Assembly (NCBI GenBank): GCA_900471485.1
Contig: UCEU01000036.1
Span: forward strand, 1 to 64,000
Direction of reading: 5' to 3'
Source: Hyphomicrobiales bacterium
GTDB taxonomy: Bacteria > Pseudomonadota > Alphaproteobacteria > Rhizobiales > Rhizobiaceae
Length of the DNA stretch: 64,000 nucleotides
Shown here one piece after another: positions 41,956 through 50,244 of the stretch. The notes under the pieces were generated by a model that did not search any database, was not told where the DNA came from, and was given only the letters and a program-made list of their open reading frames with translations. Each line of letters begins with the position of its first letter. The stretch's first letter is position 1. The position numbers were made by a program, and so were the translations under genes.

Positions 41956-42156
41956 TCACAAGAGCGGATCCCGCCCGCCCGCTATACTCCGGTTCAGCTC
42001 CTGCGCGATATCCTCGGCATCGACTTTCGACAGCCCGGAAATATCCTTGCCGTCGGTGGCGGCCGGCAGCGAGGTCATGGAATCCATCACCATCCAGGTG
42101 CCGCGCGGCTCCTGTCTGATGATGTAGCGTGGCGTGCTTTCAGAGCGGTGGCGCAT
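41956..42156 (-). CDS. Small hypothetical protein, 66 aa
   Basis: It starts at an ATG with AGAAGG about 12 nt upstream. The composition is protein-like: RYIIRQEPRGTWMVMDSMTSLPAATDGKDISGLSKVDAEDIAQELN reads as a two- or three-strand sheet plus one helix, a pattern I associate with short uncharacterised Rhizobiales proteins. It is on the same strand as nadE, 93 bp downstream of it. There is no known domain and no function is assigned. Confidence 0.55.
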   Translation of the reverse strand: MRHRSESTPRYIIRQEPRGTWMVMDSMTSLPAATDGKDISGLSKVDAEDIAQELNRSIAGGRDPLL

Positions 42157-42212
42157 GGGACGACAGACCTTCTAAGCTTTTCGTTCGCGCACACGGATCA
42201 GCCTATAGATGT

Positions 42213-42240
42213 TTCAGGGCCGCCGTTTGGCAACCCTGAA
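42213..42240 (-). terminator. Hairpin downstream of nadE
   Basis: TTCAGGG/CCCTGAA arms enclosing an inner GCC/GGC pair, 10 bp after the nadE stop on the minus strand. No strong T tract follows, so termination may be partial. Confidence 0.45.
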
Positions 42241-42249
42241 CATCTCCCC

Positions 42250-44301
42250 TCAGTCCTTCACGTCGGGCACATTAGCCTTCAGCTCCTTCAGCCAGATGCG
42301 CGCATTGCCATCCGACGGCGCGCGCCAGTCGCCGCGCGGCGAAAGCGAACCGCCCGAGGTGACCTTCGGGCCGTTCGGCGAGGCCGAGCGCTTGAACTGG
42401 CTGATGGTGAAGAAGCGGAACAGGAAGGTCTCCATCCACTTCTTGATGACAGGCAGATCGAAGCTGCGGCGCTTGTCGGCCGGGAAGTGCGGCGGCCAGA
42501 CGCCGGCCTCCGCGTCGTTCCAGGCATGATAGGCGAGGAACACCACCTTGGATGGGCGAAGACCGAAGCGGGTCGTGTAGAACAGCGAGAAGTCGTGCAG
42601 ATCGTAGGGACCGATCTTGTCCTCCGTGCTCTGCATCACGCCGTTCTCGTCCGCCGGCACCAGCTCCGGCGAGATCAGCGTGTCGAGAATGCGCTCCAGC
42701 GTCGCATTTGCCTGGTCGTCGAAATCGCCGCTGCGGATCACCCAGCGGATCAGGTGCTGGATCAGCGTCTTCGGCACCGAGGCGTTGACGTTGTAATGGC
42801 TCATCTGGTCGCCGACGCCATAGGTGGACCAGCCGAGCCCGATTTCCGAGAGGTCGCCGGTGCCGAGCACCAGCGCATTGCGCTGGTTGGCGGCGCGGAA
42901 CAGGAAGTCGGTGCGCAGCCCCGCCTGCACGTTCTCGAAGGTCACGTCGTAGACCGGCTGCCCACCCGAGAACGGATGCTTCAGGCCCTTGAGCAATTGC
43001 AGCGCCAGCGGCCGGATATCCACTTCTTCCGCGGTGATCCCCATGCCGCGCATCAGCGCCCAGGCATTGCCCTTCGTTTCGTCTCCGGTCGCAAAGCCCG
43101 GCATCGTGAAGCCGAGAATATCGTTGCGCGGCCAGCCCAGCTGATCGAAGGCGCGAGCCGCCACGAGCAATGCGTGGGTGGAATCGAGACCGCCGGAAAT
43201 GCCGACGCAGAGCCGCTTGATGCCGGTCGAGCGCAGCCGCTTCATCAACCCCTGCACCTGGATGTTGAAGGTCTCGTAGCAGTCCTGATCGAGCCGCCCG
43301 GCATCGGCGGGCACGAAGGGGAAGCGCGCCACATCGCGCTTCAACCCGATATCGCCCGCAGGCTTGTGGAAAGGGAAGGAGATGCGTCGGAACACATGCC
43401 CGGCGTCGAGATTGAGTGTCGCCGCATCGTTGAAGGTGCCGGTCCTCAGGCGCTCCAGCCGCAGCCGCTCGGTATCCACGTCAGCCACGCACATCTGCGA
43501 TCCCGTCGGGAAGCGATCGGTCTCGGCGAGTAGGCTGCCGAGCTCGTAGATGCAGGCCTGTCCGTCCCAGGCAAGATCGGTGGTCGATTCACCGGGGCCG
43601 GCCGCGGAATAGACATAGGCCGACAGCGTGCGCGCCGATTGCGCCGAGCAGAGCAGCTTGCGCGTATCGGCCTTGCCGACGGTAATGTTGCTCGCCGAGA
43701 GGTTGGCGAGGATAAGTGCGCCGCCCAAGGCGCCGAAATCGCTCGGCGCGGCCGGTGCCCAGAGATCCTCGCAGATCTCGATATGAAAGGTGAATTCGGC
43801 GATGTCCTCGGCCGCGAAGATCAGGTCGGAGCCGAACGGCACATTTTCGCCGGCGACGCGAATGCTCTGGCCGCGCACGCTTCGGCCGGAAGCAAACCAG
43901 CGCTTCTCGTAGAACTCGCGATAATTCGGCAGATGCACCTTCGGCACAACGCCGAGGACCCGCCCGGCATGGATCGCAATGGCGCAATTGTAGAGGCGGC
44001 CCTCGCTCTGCAGCGGCGCGCCGACGAGCAGCACCGGCGTCAGATCGCGGCTGGCGGAGACGATCTCGGCGATTGCCTGATCCACCGCCTTGAGCAGCGC
44101 ATCCTGTCCAAGCAGGTCGTCGATCGAATAGCCGGAAAGGCCGAGCTCCGGAAATACCATGAGGCCGACGCCCTGGTCGTGGCCCAGCCGCGCCAATTCC
44201 AGTGTCGCCTGTGCATTGAAATCAGGATCGCCGATCTCGCAATTCGGAGTGCAGGCCGCGACCCGCACAAAACCCTGATCATAAACCGAATAAAAATCCA
44301 C
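42250..44301 (-). CDS. nadE: Glutamine-dependent NAD(+) synthetase
   Basis: 683 aa, the long two-domain form. The N-terminal nitrilase-fold glutaminase has the Glu-Lys-Cys triad at Glu52 (FPELGLSGY), Lys121 (PKVHLPNYRE) and Cys177 (HIEICEDLW). The C-terminal synthetase has the PP-loop SGGLDST and the downstream GTGDLSEIGLGWSTYGVGDQMSHYNVNASV. It converts nicotinic acid adenine dinucleotide to NAD with glutamine as the nitrogen donor and ammonia channelled between domains. It is transcribed alone or with the small gene downstream. Confidence 0.96.
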   Translation of the reverse strand: MDFYSVYDQGFVRVAACTPNCEIGDPDFNAQATLELARLGHDQGVGLMVFPELGLSGYSIDDLLGQDALLKAVDQAIAEIVSASRDLTPVLLVGAPLQSEGRLYNCAIAIHAGRVLGVVPKVHLPNYREFYEKRWFASGRSVRGQSIRVAGENVPFGSDLIFAAEDIAEFTFHIEICEDLWAPAAPSDFGALGGALILANLSASNITVGKADTRKLLCSAQSARTLSAYVYSAAGPGESTTDLAWDGQACIYELGSLLAETDRFPTGSQMCVADVDTERLRLERLRTGTFNDAATLNLDAGHVFRRISFPFHKPAGDIGLKRDVARFPFVPADAGRLDQDCYETFNIQVQGLMKRLRSTGIKRLCVGISGGLDSTHALLVAARAFDQLGWPRNDILGFTMPGFATGDETKGNAWALMRGMGITAEEVDIRPLALQLLKGLKHPFSGGQPVYDVTFENVQAGLRTDFLFRAANQRNALVLGTGDLSEIGLGWSTYGVGDQMSHYNVNASVPKTLIQHLIRWVIRSGDFDDQANATLERILDTLISPELVPADENGVMQSTEDKIGPYDLHDFSLFYTTRFGLRPSKVVFLAYHAWNDAEAGVWPPHFPADKRRSFDLPVIKKWMETFLFRFFTISQFKRSASPNGPKVTSGGSLSPRGDWRAPSDGNARIWLKELKANVPDVKD

Positions 44302-44558
44302 GAATGCCTCCAGCAGCCTGCGCTTTAGAGATCAATACATCCAAATCCGCTCGCGCAAAACCGTAACCCGCACACAAGATGCCCTTATCAGGCAACGCTC
44401 ATGCACGCTCACGCTGACCCCTTGAAAATACTTGACGATCTCAAGTTGCGCGCATCGAAATTGCCCAAAATAAAATTACAAAACTGTCATAAAACCATAT
44501 GCGACGCAGCCTATAGCACACGCGAACATCGCCGAATGCCCCTCTTTCAGAGCACTAA
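44302..44558. promoter_or_regulatory. nadE / PntAA-like divergent intergenic region
   Basis: 257 bp between divergent starts. It contains CTTGA-N5-TCAAG (44431-44445) in an AT-rich stretch, a possible operator. No riboswitch-like fold was recognised. Confidence 0.35.
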
Positions 44559-45605
44559 ATGTCCAGACTTGTCCGCGTCCATTTGGGATTGCTCCGGGAA
44601 ACATTTCCCGGCGAGCGTCGCGTTGCGCTGACGCCGGACGACGTGCGTCGCCTCTCTGCACGGCTGTTCATTCGCTTCCAGCCAGGCTGCGGCCGGGAAG
44701 CTGGCTTCGACGACGAGAACTACGTTGCCGCTGGCGCAGAGCCTGCGGATCTGCACGAGATGCTGTCTGCTTCCGACCTCCTCGTAAGCGTGCGCCGGCC
44801 GGCGGACTCCTCGGACTTCAAGTCGAACGCGATCGCGATCTACCTCAGCTCCCGGAGCGACATGAAAATGCCGGCCGCGCAAAGCGGGAACGTTGTTCGC
44901 CTTGATCTCGCTCGCATCGCCGGCCTTCGCGATGCAGGCGTAATGGATCTCTGGTCGCGGCAGGCGGCGGTGGCAGGCCAGGCCGCCACGCTCGAAGCCG
45001 CGCGCGAACTCGGCGCCACCCCGGGCATGCTCGCAATCGACGGAAACTTCGTGCGCCCGATCGCCATGGCTTCGATCGGCACCGGTCCCGCGGGCCTGCA
45101 GGCAATCGCCACCGCCAGACGGCTTGGCGCCGTCACTCACGGCTTCGGTTTCGAAGATGATTCGCAGGTGAAGGTCGAACGGCTCGGCGCGAAATATCTC
45201 GCGGCCAATGACACCTCAAATCTCGCGCACCATCTCAAGCCGATGCGGTTCATCATAACCAGTGTCGTGCCAGCATCGGGTGCGGCGCCTGTCCTTCTGG
45301 ACGAGAAGGCTCTCTCCGAACTGGCGCCGGGAACCGTGATCATCGACCTCGCCGCTGACCTGGGCGGCAATTGCGCCCTGACGAAGCCGGGCCACACCAT
45401 CGAATTCTCCGGTGTCCGAATCATCGGCTCGACGAATCCGGCAAGCCGGGACGCCGCAAAGGCGAGCACCGTCTTCAGCGAGGGCATGTCGGCGTTCATC
45501 GAGCACCTGCTTGGTGACGACGCGGCTCTGGATCTCGACCGTAACGACCCCTTCATCCGCGCCGCGCTCGGCCATACCGCAATGGAAAGGGCGCCTGCTT
45601 CATAA
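44559..45605 (+). CDS. Orphan alanine dehydrogenase/PntAA-like protein
   Basis: 348 aa. The N terminus VHLGLLRETFPGERRVALTPDDVRRL is that of the AlaDh/PNT N-terminal domain. The second domain has the dinucleotide motif IGTGPAGLQAIATARRLGA and the strand ALSELAPGTVIIDLAADLGGNCALT, recalling the PntAA VIVDLA-GGN motif. The RISRAQ-like loop of genuine transhydrogenase alpha subunits is missing and the middle region is divergent. No pntAB or pntB partner is adjacent. It may be an NAD(P)-binding paralogue with another role. Its neighbour nadE makes NAD, which may or may not be meaningful. Confidence 0.7.
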   Translation: MSRLVRVHLGLLRETFPGERRVALTPDDVRRLSARLFIRFQPGCGREAGFDDENYVAAGAEPADLHEMLSASDLLVSVRRPADSSDFKSNAIAIYLSSRSDMKMPAAQSGNVVRLDLARIAGLRDAGVMDLWSRQAAVAGQAATLEAARELGATPGMLAIDGNFVRPIAMASIGTGPAGLQAIATARRLGAVTHGFGFEDDSQVKVERLGAKYLAANDTSNLAHHLKPMRFIITSVVPASGAAPVLLDEKALSELAPGTVIIDLAADLGGNCALTKPGHTIEFSGVRIIGSTNPASRDAAKASTVFSEGMSAFIEHLLGDDAALDLDRNDPFIRAALGHTAMERAPAS

Positions 45606-45927
45606 GTTTCAACAAGGGCATTGTCGCATCGCAACATTTTCCCCACGGCCGGAAAACTACAGAATAACAATGCTTTGCTTGCAAGGCATTGAACGTTCTA
45701 TTGCGCATGAAACGATCGTTGCTCTTATGCAACACCGACCTACCGCATTGCAATATAAAGCCAAATTTCATTGTATCTATAATTGATACATTCATTCGAA
45801 AATGTAATTTGGCGGCGCGGAAGACATCCAGTTTTCCGAGGGCTTGTACGAAAAGAATTTGGGGTAGGTAGGGGCCGATTTTCGGCAGCGATAACCTGTG
45901 CCCAATCCACAAAGATTGGACTTCGTT
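45606..45927. promoter_or_regulatory. Porin upstream region rich in inverted repeats
   Basis: 322 bp without a gene. It holds an imperfect 24-bp dyad CAATGC...GCATTG (45668-45691), an adjoining GAACGTTC palindrome, and TGTATC-N7-GATACA (45772-45790) in AT-rich DNA. These are candidates for regulators controlling a strongly expressed porin. The ribosome site of the porin is weak in sequence terms. Confidence 0.45.
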
Positions 45928-46968
45928 ATGAACATTAAGATGATGCTTATCAGCTCGGCGGCAGCTCTGTCTGCTTTCTCGGGCGCCCAGGCTGCCGACG
46001 CGATCGTCGCTGCCGAGCCTGAAGCCGTTGAATACGTTCGCGTTTGCGACGCTTACGGCACCGGCTACTTCTACATCCCGGGCACGGAAACCTGCCTCAA
46101 GGTCAGCGGTTATGTCCGTTTCCAGGTCAACGGCAGCCCGAACGCCAACATCACTGGCTCCGGCGCGGTCAACCGTTCCGACTGGGATGCTTACACCCGC
46201 GGCCAGGTTCAGTTCACGGCGAAGAGCGACACCGAATACGGCCCGCTCACCGGCGTCATCGTTCTTCAGTCGAACGGCGACAACGCCACCAACCAGGCCA
46301 CGATCCTTGATTCGGCCTACATCGACATCGCCGGCTTCCGCGCTGGTCTGTTCTACAGCTGGTGGGACGATGGTCTCTCGGGCGAAACCGACGACATCGG
46401 TTCGCCGAAGACCCTGCACAACTCCATTCGCTACCAGTATGAAGCCAGCGACTTCTACGCCGGCGTCAGCGTCGACGAACTGGAAGACAGCCCGTACTAC
46501 TCCGGCGAGACCTCCAACAACGTTGGCGTTGCTGTTGGCTTCGGCGGCAAGGCCGGCGCCTTCACCTACCAGGTAACGGCAGGCTACGACACCGACAACG
46601 AAGCCGGCGCTGTTCGCGCCATGGGCACCGTTGCCATCGGCCCGGGCACGCTCGGCCTCGCAGCCATCTACTCCTCGGATCCGAACGCCTACTACAACAA
46701 GGCTGAGTGGGTATTCGCCGCCGAATACGCAATCAAGGCAACCGACAAGCTGAAGATCACCCCCGGCGTCCAGTACTACGGCAACTACGGCGTGACCTCG
46801 ACCGCAGCTGGCGAGTTCAACGACAACATCGACGCCTGGAAGGTCGGCCTGACGGTTGATTACCAGATCGTCGACAACCTCTATGCCAAGGCAACCGTCA
46901 ACTACCTCGACGTTGACCAGGCTGACGGCGTAACGACGGGCTTCTTCCGCCTGCAGCGCGCATTCTAA
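45928..46968 (+). CDS. Outer-membrane porin, Porin_2 (Omp2b/RopA) family
   Basis: 346 aa from the ATG at 45928. The signal peptide MNIKMMLISSAAALSAFSGAQA is cleaved before ADAIVAAEP. The mature start EYVRVCDAYGTGYFYIPGTETCLKVSGYVRF, with two cysteines, is the hallmark of alphaproteobacterial Porin_2 proteins. It has alternating beta strands throughout and a C-terminal aromatic strand ending in Phe (GFFRLQRAF). It forms a trimeric 16-stranded general pore. Two strong terminators follow, suggesting high expression. Confidence 0.94.
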   Translation: MNIKMMLISSAAALSAFSGAQAADAIVAAEPEAVEYVRVCDAYGTGYFYIPGTETCLKVSGYVRFQVNGSPNANITGSGAVNRSDWDAYTRGQVQFTAKSDTEYGPLTGVIVLQSNGDNATNQATILDSAYIDIAGFRAGLFYSWWDDGLSGETDDIGSPKTLHNSIRYQYEASDFYAGVSVDELEDSPYYSGETSNNVGVAVGFGGKAGAFTYQVTAGYDTDNEAGAVRAMGTVAIGPGTLGLAAIYSSDPNAYYNKAEWVFAAEYAIKATDKLKITPGVQYYGNYGVTSTAAGEFNDNIDAWKVGLTVDYQIVDNLYAKATVNYLDVDQADGVTTGFFRLQRAF

Positions 46969-46975
46969 TAAACGC

Positions 46976-47006
46976 GGCGGGCACCATGGATTGCATGGTG
47001 CCCGCC
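46976..47006 (+). terminator. Primary porin terminator
   Basis: Perfect 13-bp stem GGCGGGCACCATG/CATGGTGCCCGCC with a 5-nt loop, 7 bp after the stop. The tail is only moderately T-rich (TGAAAGTTTCTGAT). Confidence 0.85.
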
Positions 47007-47039
47007 TGAAAGTTTCTGATCAGATTGACCTCCGATCAG

Positions 47040-47531
47040 TTAGGAAGGGTTGCCTGGTTCCCTGCCAGGCGGCCCTTTTTGTGTTTCCGTGGAGGTATTC
47101 TTCTGCGCTTCCAGCCGCCGAAGCTCGGCGACGCTGTCCTCGATCGTGACCGACCCCAGCATGTCCACGACGGCCTGCTCGGCACGCTCGCTCAGATATT
47201 CCGAGAGATCGCCGATATTCTCGCCGACCAGTCCTTCGTGCGGAATGTCGTGCCGGGTCGCCCAGATTTTCTTGTCGCCAGTTACCGAAGCGTAGATCTG
47301 GCTGAGCAGGATTTCCCCGCGCGGCCGCGCAAGCCTGATGCCGCCTTTGCCGCCCGCCGACGACACGAGGATACCATGTTCGTTCAATGGTAGGAGCAGC
47401 TTGCGGACGAAGCTGGCATTGGTGTCCAGGCCTTTCGCTAGCGAGTGGCTTGTGGTGCGAATATCGGCTTCCTCATTGACCGCGACGCTGATCACGATTT
47501 GCAGAGCGGTCGAAAATCGCGTGTCGATCAT
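47040..47531 (-). CDS. Rrf2-family transcriptional regulator without cysteines
   Basis: 163 aa from the ATG at 47531, with CAGGA 7 nt upstream; a longer frame adds 11 residues. The helix-turn-helix and wing read SLAKGLDTNASFVRKLLLPLNEHGILVSSAGGKGGIRLARP, the Rrf2 pattern. It contains no cysteine at all, so it cannot hold an Fe-S cluster in the IscR manner and belongs with YwnA-like members. The C-terminal tail is Gly/Pro rich, and its last codons overlap a plus-strand terminator of the porin gene. Confidence 0.85.
   Translation of the reverse strand: MIDTRFSTALQIVISVAVNEEADIRTTSHSLAKGLDTNASFVRKLLLPLNEHGILVSSAGGKGGIRLARPRGEILLSQIYASVTGDKKIWATRHDIPHEGLVGENIGDLSEYLSERAEQAVVDMLGSVTIEDSVAELRRLEAQKNTSTETQKGPPGREPGNPS
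47045..47080 (+). terminator. Second porin terminator, inside the convergent Rrf2 gene
   Basis: 13-bp stem AAGGG-TT-GCCTGG / CCAGGC-GG-CCCTT with two G-U wobbles and a 7-nt loop, followed directly by TTTTTG on the plus strand. It is a canonical intrinsic terminator 77 bp beyond the porin stop, embedded in the final codons of the opposing gene. Confidence 0.78.
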
Positions 47532-47742
47532 GCCGAATCCTGAAGCCCTGCGTTCGAAGCCCATCCATCGGCAACAAAGCTACTGGATTTGAGGTGCGTA
47601 GCACAGATATTTCCCGGCTAAATCAATTGTCAAGAAATGCCGCCGCCTATCACGCCGACGTGAGACGGCGAGAGCCGCTGTAACGTCGCGGTTGTTACCG
47701 TTGCGTACTTCTGTTTTCGCCGACATCCGACAAGATTGCGAA

Positions 47743-48771
47743 ATGGCTGCCGGAAGCCTTTCCGGATCAACTCATGCCGACCGGGATCTCGACATGGCCG
47801 CACGCGACGACATTCTGGCATTGGGCGGTCGGATCGGCCAATCGATCATCGGCCAGGAAAAAATGGTCGAGAGCCTGCTGCTCGGCCTGCTGGCGAACGG
47901 TCATCTGCTGGTCGAAGGCCTCCCCGGTCTCGCCAAGACCCGCGCCATCAAGAGCCTCGCCAAAAACCTCGACGCCAACCTGTCGCGCATCCAGTTCACC
48001 CCCGATCTGCTGCCCGCCGATATCACCGGCTCCGAGATCTACTTCAGCGAGGGCGGCAAGGGCGAGTTCAAGTTTCAGCCGGGTCCGATCTTCGCAAGCC
48101 TGATCCTCGCCGACGAGGTCAACCGCGCGCCGGCCAAGGTGCAATCGGCGCTGCTGGAGGCGATGGAGGAGCGCCAGGTCACCGTCGGCGGCAAGAGCTA
48201 CCCGTTGCCGCCGCTGTTCATGGTCATGGCGACGCAGAACCCGATCGAGCAGGAAGGCACCTACCCGCTTCCCGAAGCGCAGCTCGACCGTTTCCTGATG
48301 CATGTCGAGGTCGGCTATCCCGATGGGAAATCGGAAGTGGCGATCATGCGGCTCAACCGCGACGAGGAAAACGCCGCGCACGGAAACACCAAGCCCACTG
48401 AGCCGCAGAAGCTGAACCCGCAGGCGATCTTCGACGCCCGCAAGGAGATCGGCACGGTCGCGGTCTCCGACCCCGTCGAGGCCTATATCGTCGCGCTGGT
48501 GCTGGCGACGCGCTATCCCGACAAATACGACAAGGATCTCGCGAAGCTCGTCCAGGTCGGCATCAGCCCGCGCGGCGTCATCGGCCTCGACAAGGTCTCC
48601 CGCTCCTACGCCTGGCTGAAAGGCCGGGACTATGTCACCCCCGACGACGTCAAGGCCGTCGTCCATGCCGTGTTCCGCCATCGGCTGATCCTCTCCTATG
48701 AAGCCCATGCCTCCAACAGCACGCCCGACCAGGTGATCGACAGGATCGTCGAACTGGTGGCGGTGTCGTGA
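47743..48771 (+). CDS. MoxR-family AAA+ ATPase
   Basis: 342 aa from the ATG at 47743; the N-terminal 15-18 residues are variable and an ATG at 47794 is also possible. Walker A GLPGLAKT, Walker B LILADEVNRAPAK, sensor MATQNPIEQEGTYPLPEAQLDRFL and the C-terminal AAA lid are all typical of MoxR. It is a chaperone-like ATPase that acts with VWA-domain proteins. It heads a six-gene Bat-type operon: DUF58, DUF4381, VWA, VWA-TPR and BatD follow with overlaps or gaps of 10 bp or less. Confidence 0.93.
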   Translation: MAAGSLSGSTHADRDLDMAARDDILALGGRIGQSIIGQEKMVESLLLGLLANGHLLVEGLPGLAKTRAIKSLAKNLDANLSRIQFTPDLLPADITGSEIYFSEGGKGEFKFQPGPIFASLILADEVNRAPAKVQSALLEAMEERQVTVGGKSYPLPPLFMVMATQNPIEQEGTYPLPEAQLDRFLMHVEVGYPDGKSEVAIMRLNRDEENAAHGNTKPTEPQKLNPQAIFDARKEIGTVAVSDPVEAYIVALVLATRYPDKYDKDLAKLVQVGISPRGVIGLDKVSRSYAWLKGRDYVTPDDVKAVVHAVFRHRLILSYEAHASNSTPDQVIDRIVELVAVS

Positions 48772-48778
48772 GGCCGCC

Positions 48779-49720
48779 ATGGAGACGACGGCAGGTGTCC
48801 ACGTCACCACCCAACAGCTCGTCGCACTCGAGGCGCGCGCCCGCGATCTCGCCTTCGTCCAGAAGGCAAAGAGCCACCGCCAGCTTGCCGGCCGCATGCA
48901 ATCGGCCATGCGCGGCCGAGGATTGAGCTTCGAGGAGCTGCGCGATTATCTGCCCGGCGACGATGTCCGCACGATCGACTGGCGCGTCACCGCCCGCACC
49001 GGCAAGCCTACCGTGCGCGTCTATTCCGAGGAAAAAGAGCGGCCGGCGCTTGTTGTCGTCGACCAGCGCATCAACATGTTCTTCGGCAGCCGCCGCGCCA
49101 TGAAGTCGGTCACGGCAGCCGAAGCGGCGATACTCTGCGCCTGGCGCATTTTGGGCTCCGGCGACCGCGTTGGCGGCTTCGTTTTCAACGACGAGACGAT
49201 CGACGACGTCAAACCGCACCGAAGCCGCCAGGCCGTCATCGGCTTCGCCGACCGGATCGCTCGCCAGAACGCCGCGCTCGATGCCGCCTACGCGGCACCT
49301 CCCTCGCCCGAGGCGCTGGACAGGACGATCGATCGCGTCGCCGCCATCGCCCACCACGATCACCTCGTCATCATCGTCAGCGATTTCGACGGTCACACCA
49401 CTTCGACTCGCGACATGCTGCTCCGGCTCGCCGCCCACAACGACGTCATCTGCCTGCTGGTCTACGATCCCTTCCTTCTGGAGCTTCCGCGCACCGGCAA
49501 TATCGTCGTCAGCGGCGGCGCGTTGCAGGCCGAGCTGGCGCTGAAGCAGGGCGGCGTGCGTCAGTCGATCGACAGTTTCGCCCGCGACCGCGGCCGCGAG
49601 CTCCGGGCCTGGCAACGCGAGCTCGGCCTGCCGATGCTTCCGATATCGTCCGCCGAGGAAACCGCGCCGCAGCTGCGCCGGCTGCTGGAGCAATCCGCCT
49701 GGCGCCAGAGGAGGCGGTGA
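48779..49720 (+). CDS. DUF58 domain protein
   Basis: 313 aa, 7 bp after the MoxR stop. The DUF58 signature GRGLSFEELRDYLPGDDVRTIDWRVTARTGKPTVRVYSEEKERP is intact, followed by a VWA-like half with VVVDQRINMFFGS and IIVSDFDGHTTS. It is a partner of MoxR in all such operons; its molecular role is not well established. It ends in a TGATG overlap with the DUF4381 gene. Confidence 0.92.
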   Translation: METTAGVHVTTQQLVALEARARDLAFVQKAKSHRQLAGRMQSAMRGRGLSFEELRDYLPGDDVRTIDWRVTARTGKPTVRVYSEEKERPALVVVDQRINMFFGSRRAMKSVTAAEAAILCAWRILGSGDRVGGFVFNDETIDDVKPHRSRQAVIGFADRIARQNAALDAAYAAPPSPEALDRTIDRVAAIAHHDHLVIIVSDFDGHTTSTRDMLLRLAAHNDVICLLVYDPFLLELPRTGNIVVSGGALQAELALKQGGVRQSIDSFARDRGRELRAWQRELGLPMLPISSAEETAPQLRRLLEQSAWRQRRR

Positions 49721-50244
49721 TGGAAGAGGCCACGCCGAAACTCGATCCCATGACCGAGACAGCGCTACGCTCCCTCAGGGACATCGCCATCCCCGCGCCC
49801 GTCTCCTGGATGCCCCACACCTGGGGCTGGGCCGTGCTTGCCCTTGTCCTTCTCGTGGTGCTCGCATGCATCTTTCTCGCTTGGCTCCGCCGCCACCGCG
49901 CCAATGCCTATCGTCGCGAGGCGCTGGCCGAGATGGACCGGATAGACCGCCTGACCCGCGACCCGGCAACGCGTCGCCAGGGCATGGAAGAACTCGCGAT
50001 CGTCCTGAAACGCACCGCCCTTGCCGGCTGGGGCCGCCCGCCCGTCGCGGCCTTGTCGGGTGCGGCCTGGGTCGATTTCCTCGGTGAAGACGGCAAGGCG
50101 GAAACGGGCAAGGCACTGGCTGCCCTGCTCGATGACGGGGAATATCGCCAACCGGGCGATCCTGGCTCTGCCCCGGCAGGCGAGGTCGACACGCTGCTGG
50201 CGGCGGCAAGAGGCTGGATCGAGCATCATCATGTACCAGCTTGA
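49720..50244 (+). CDS. DUF4381 domain membrane protein
   Basis: 174 aa from the ATG at 49720, with GAGGAGG just upstream; a GTG one codon earlier is possible. LRDIAIPAPVSWMPHTWGWAVLALVLLVVLACIFLAWLRRHR is the DUF4381 N-terminal membrane helix with the conserved LRDIH-P-P-SWWP-type lead, followed by a cytosolic helical domain. It is a standard component between DUF58 and the VWA genes. The stop overlaps the next start by 14 bp. Confidence 0.88.
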   Translation: MEEATPKLDPMTETALRSLRDIAIPAPVSWMPHTWGWAVLALVLLVVLACIFLAWLRRHRANAYRREALAEMDRIDRLTRDPATRRQGMEELAIVLKRTALAGWGRPPVAALSGAAWVDFLGEDGKAETGKALAALLDDGEYRQPGDPGSAPAGEVDTLLAAARGWIEHHHVPA

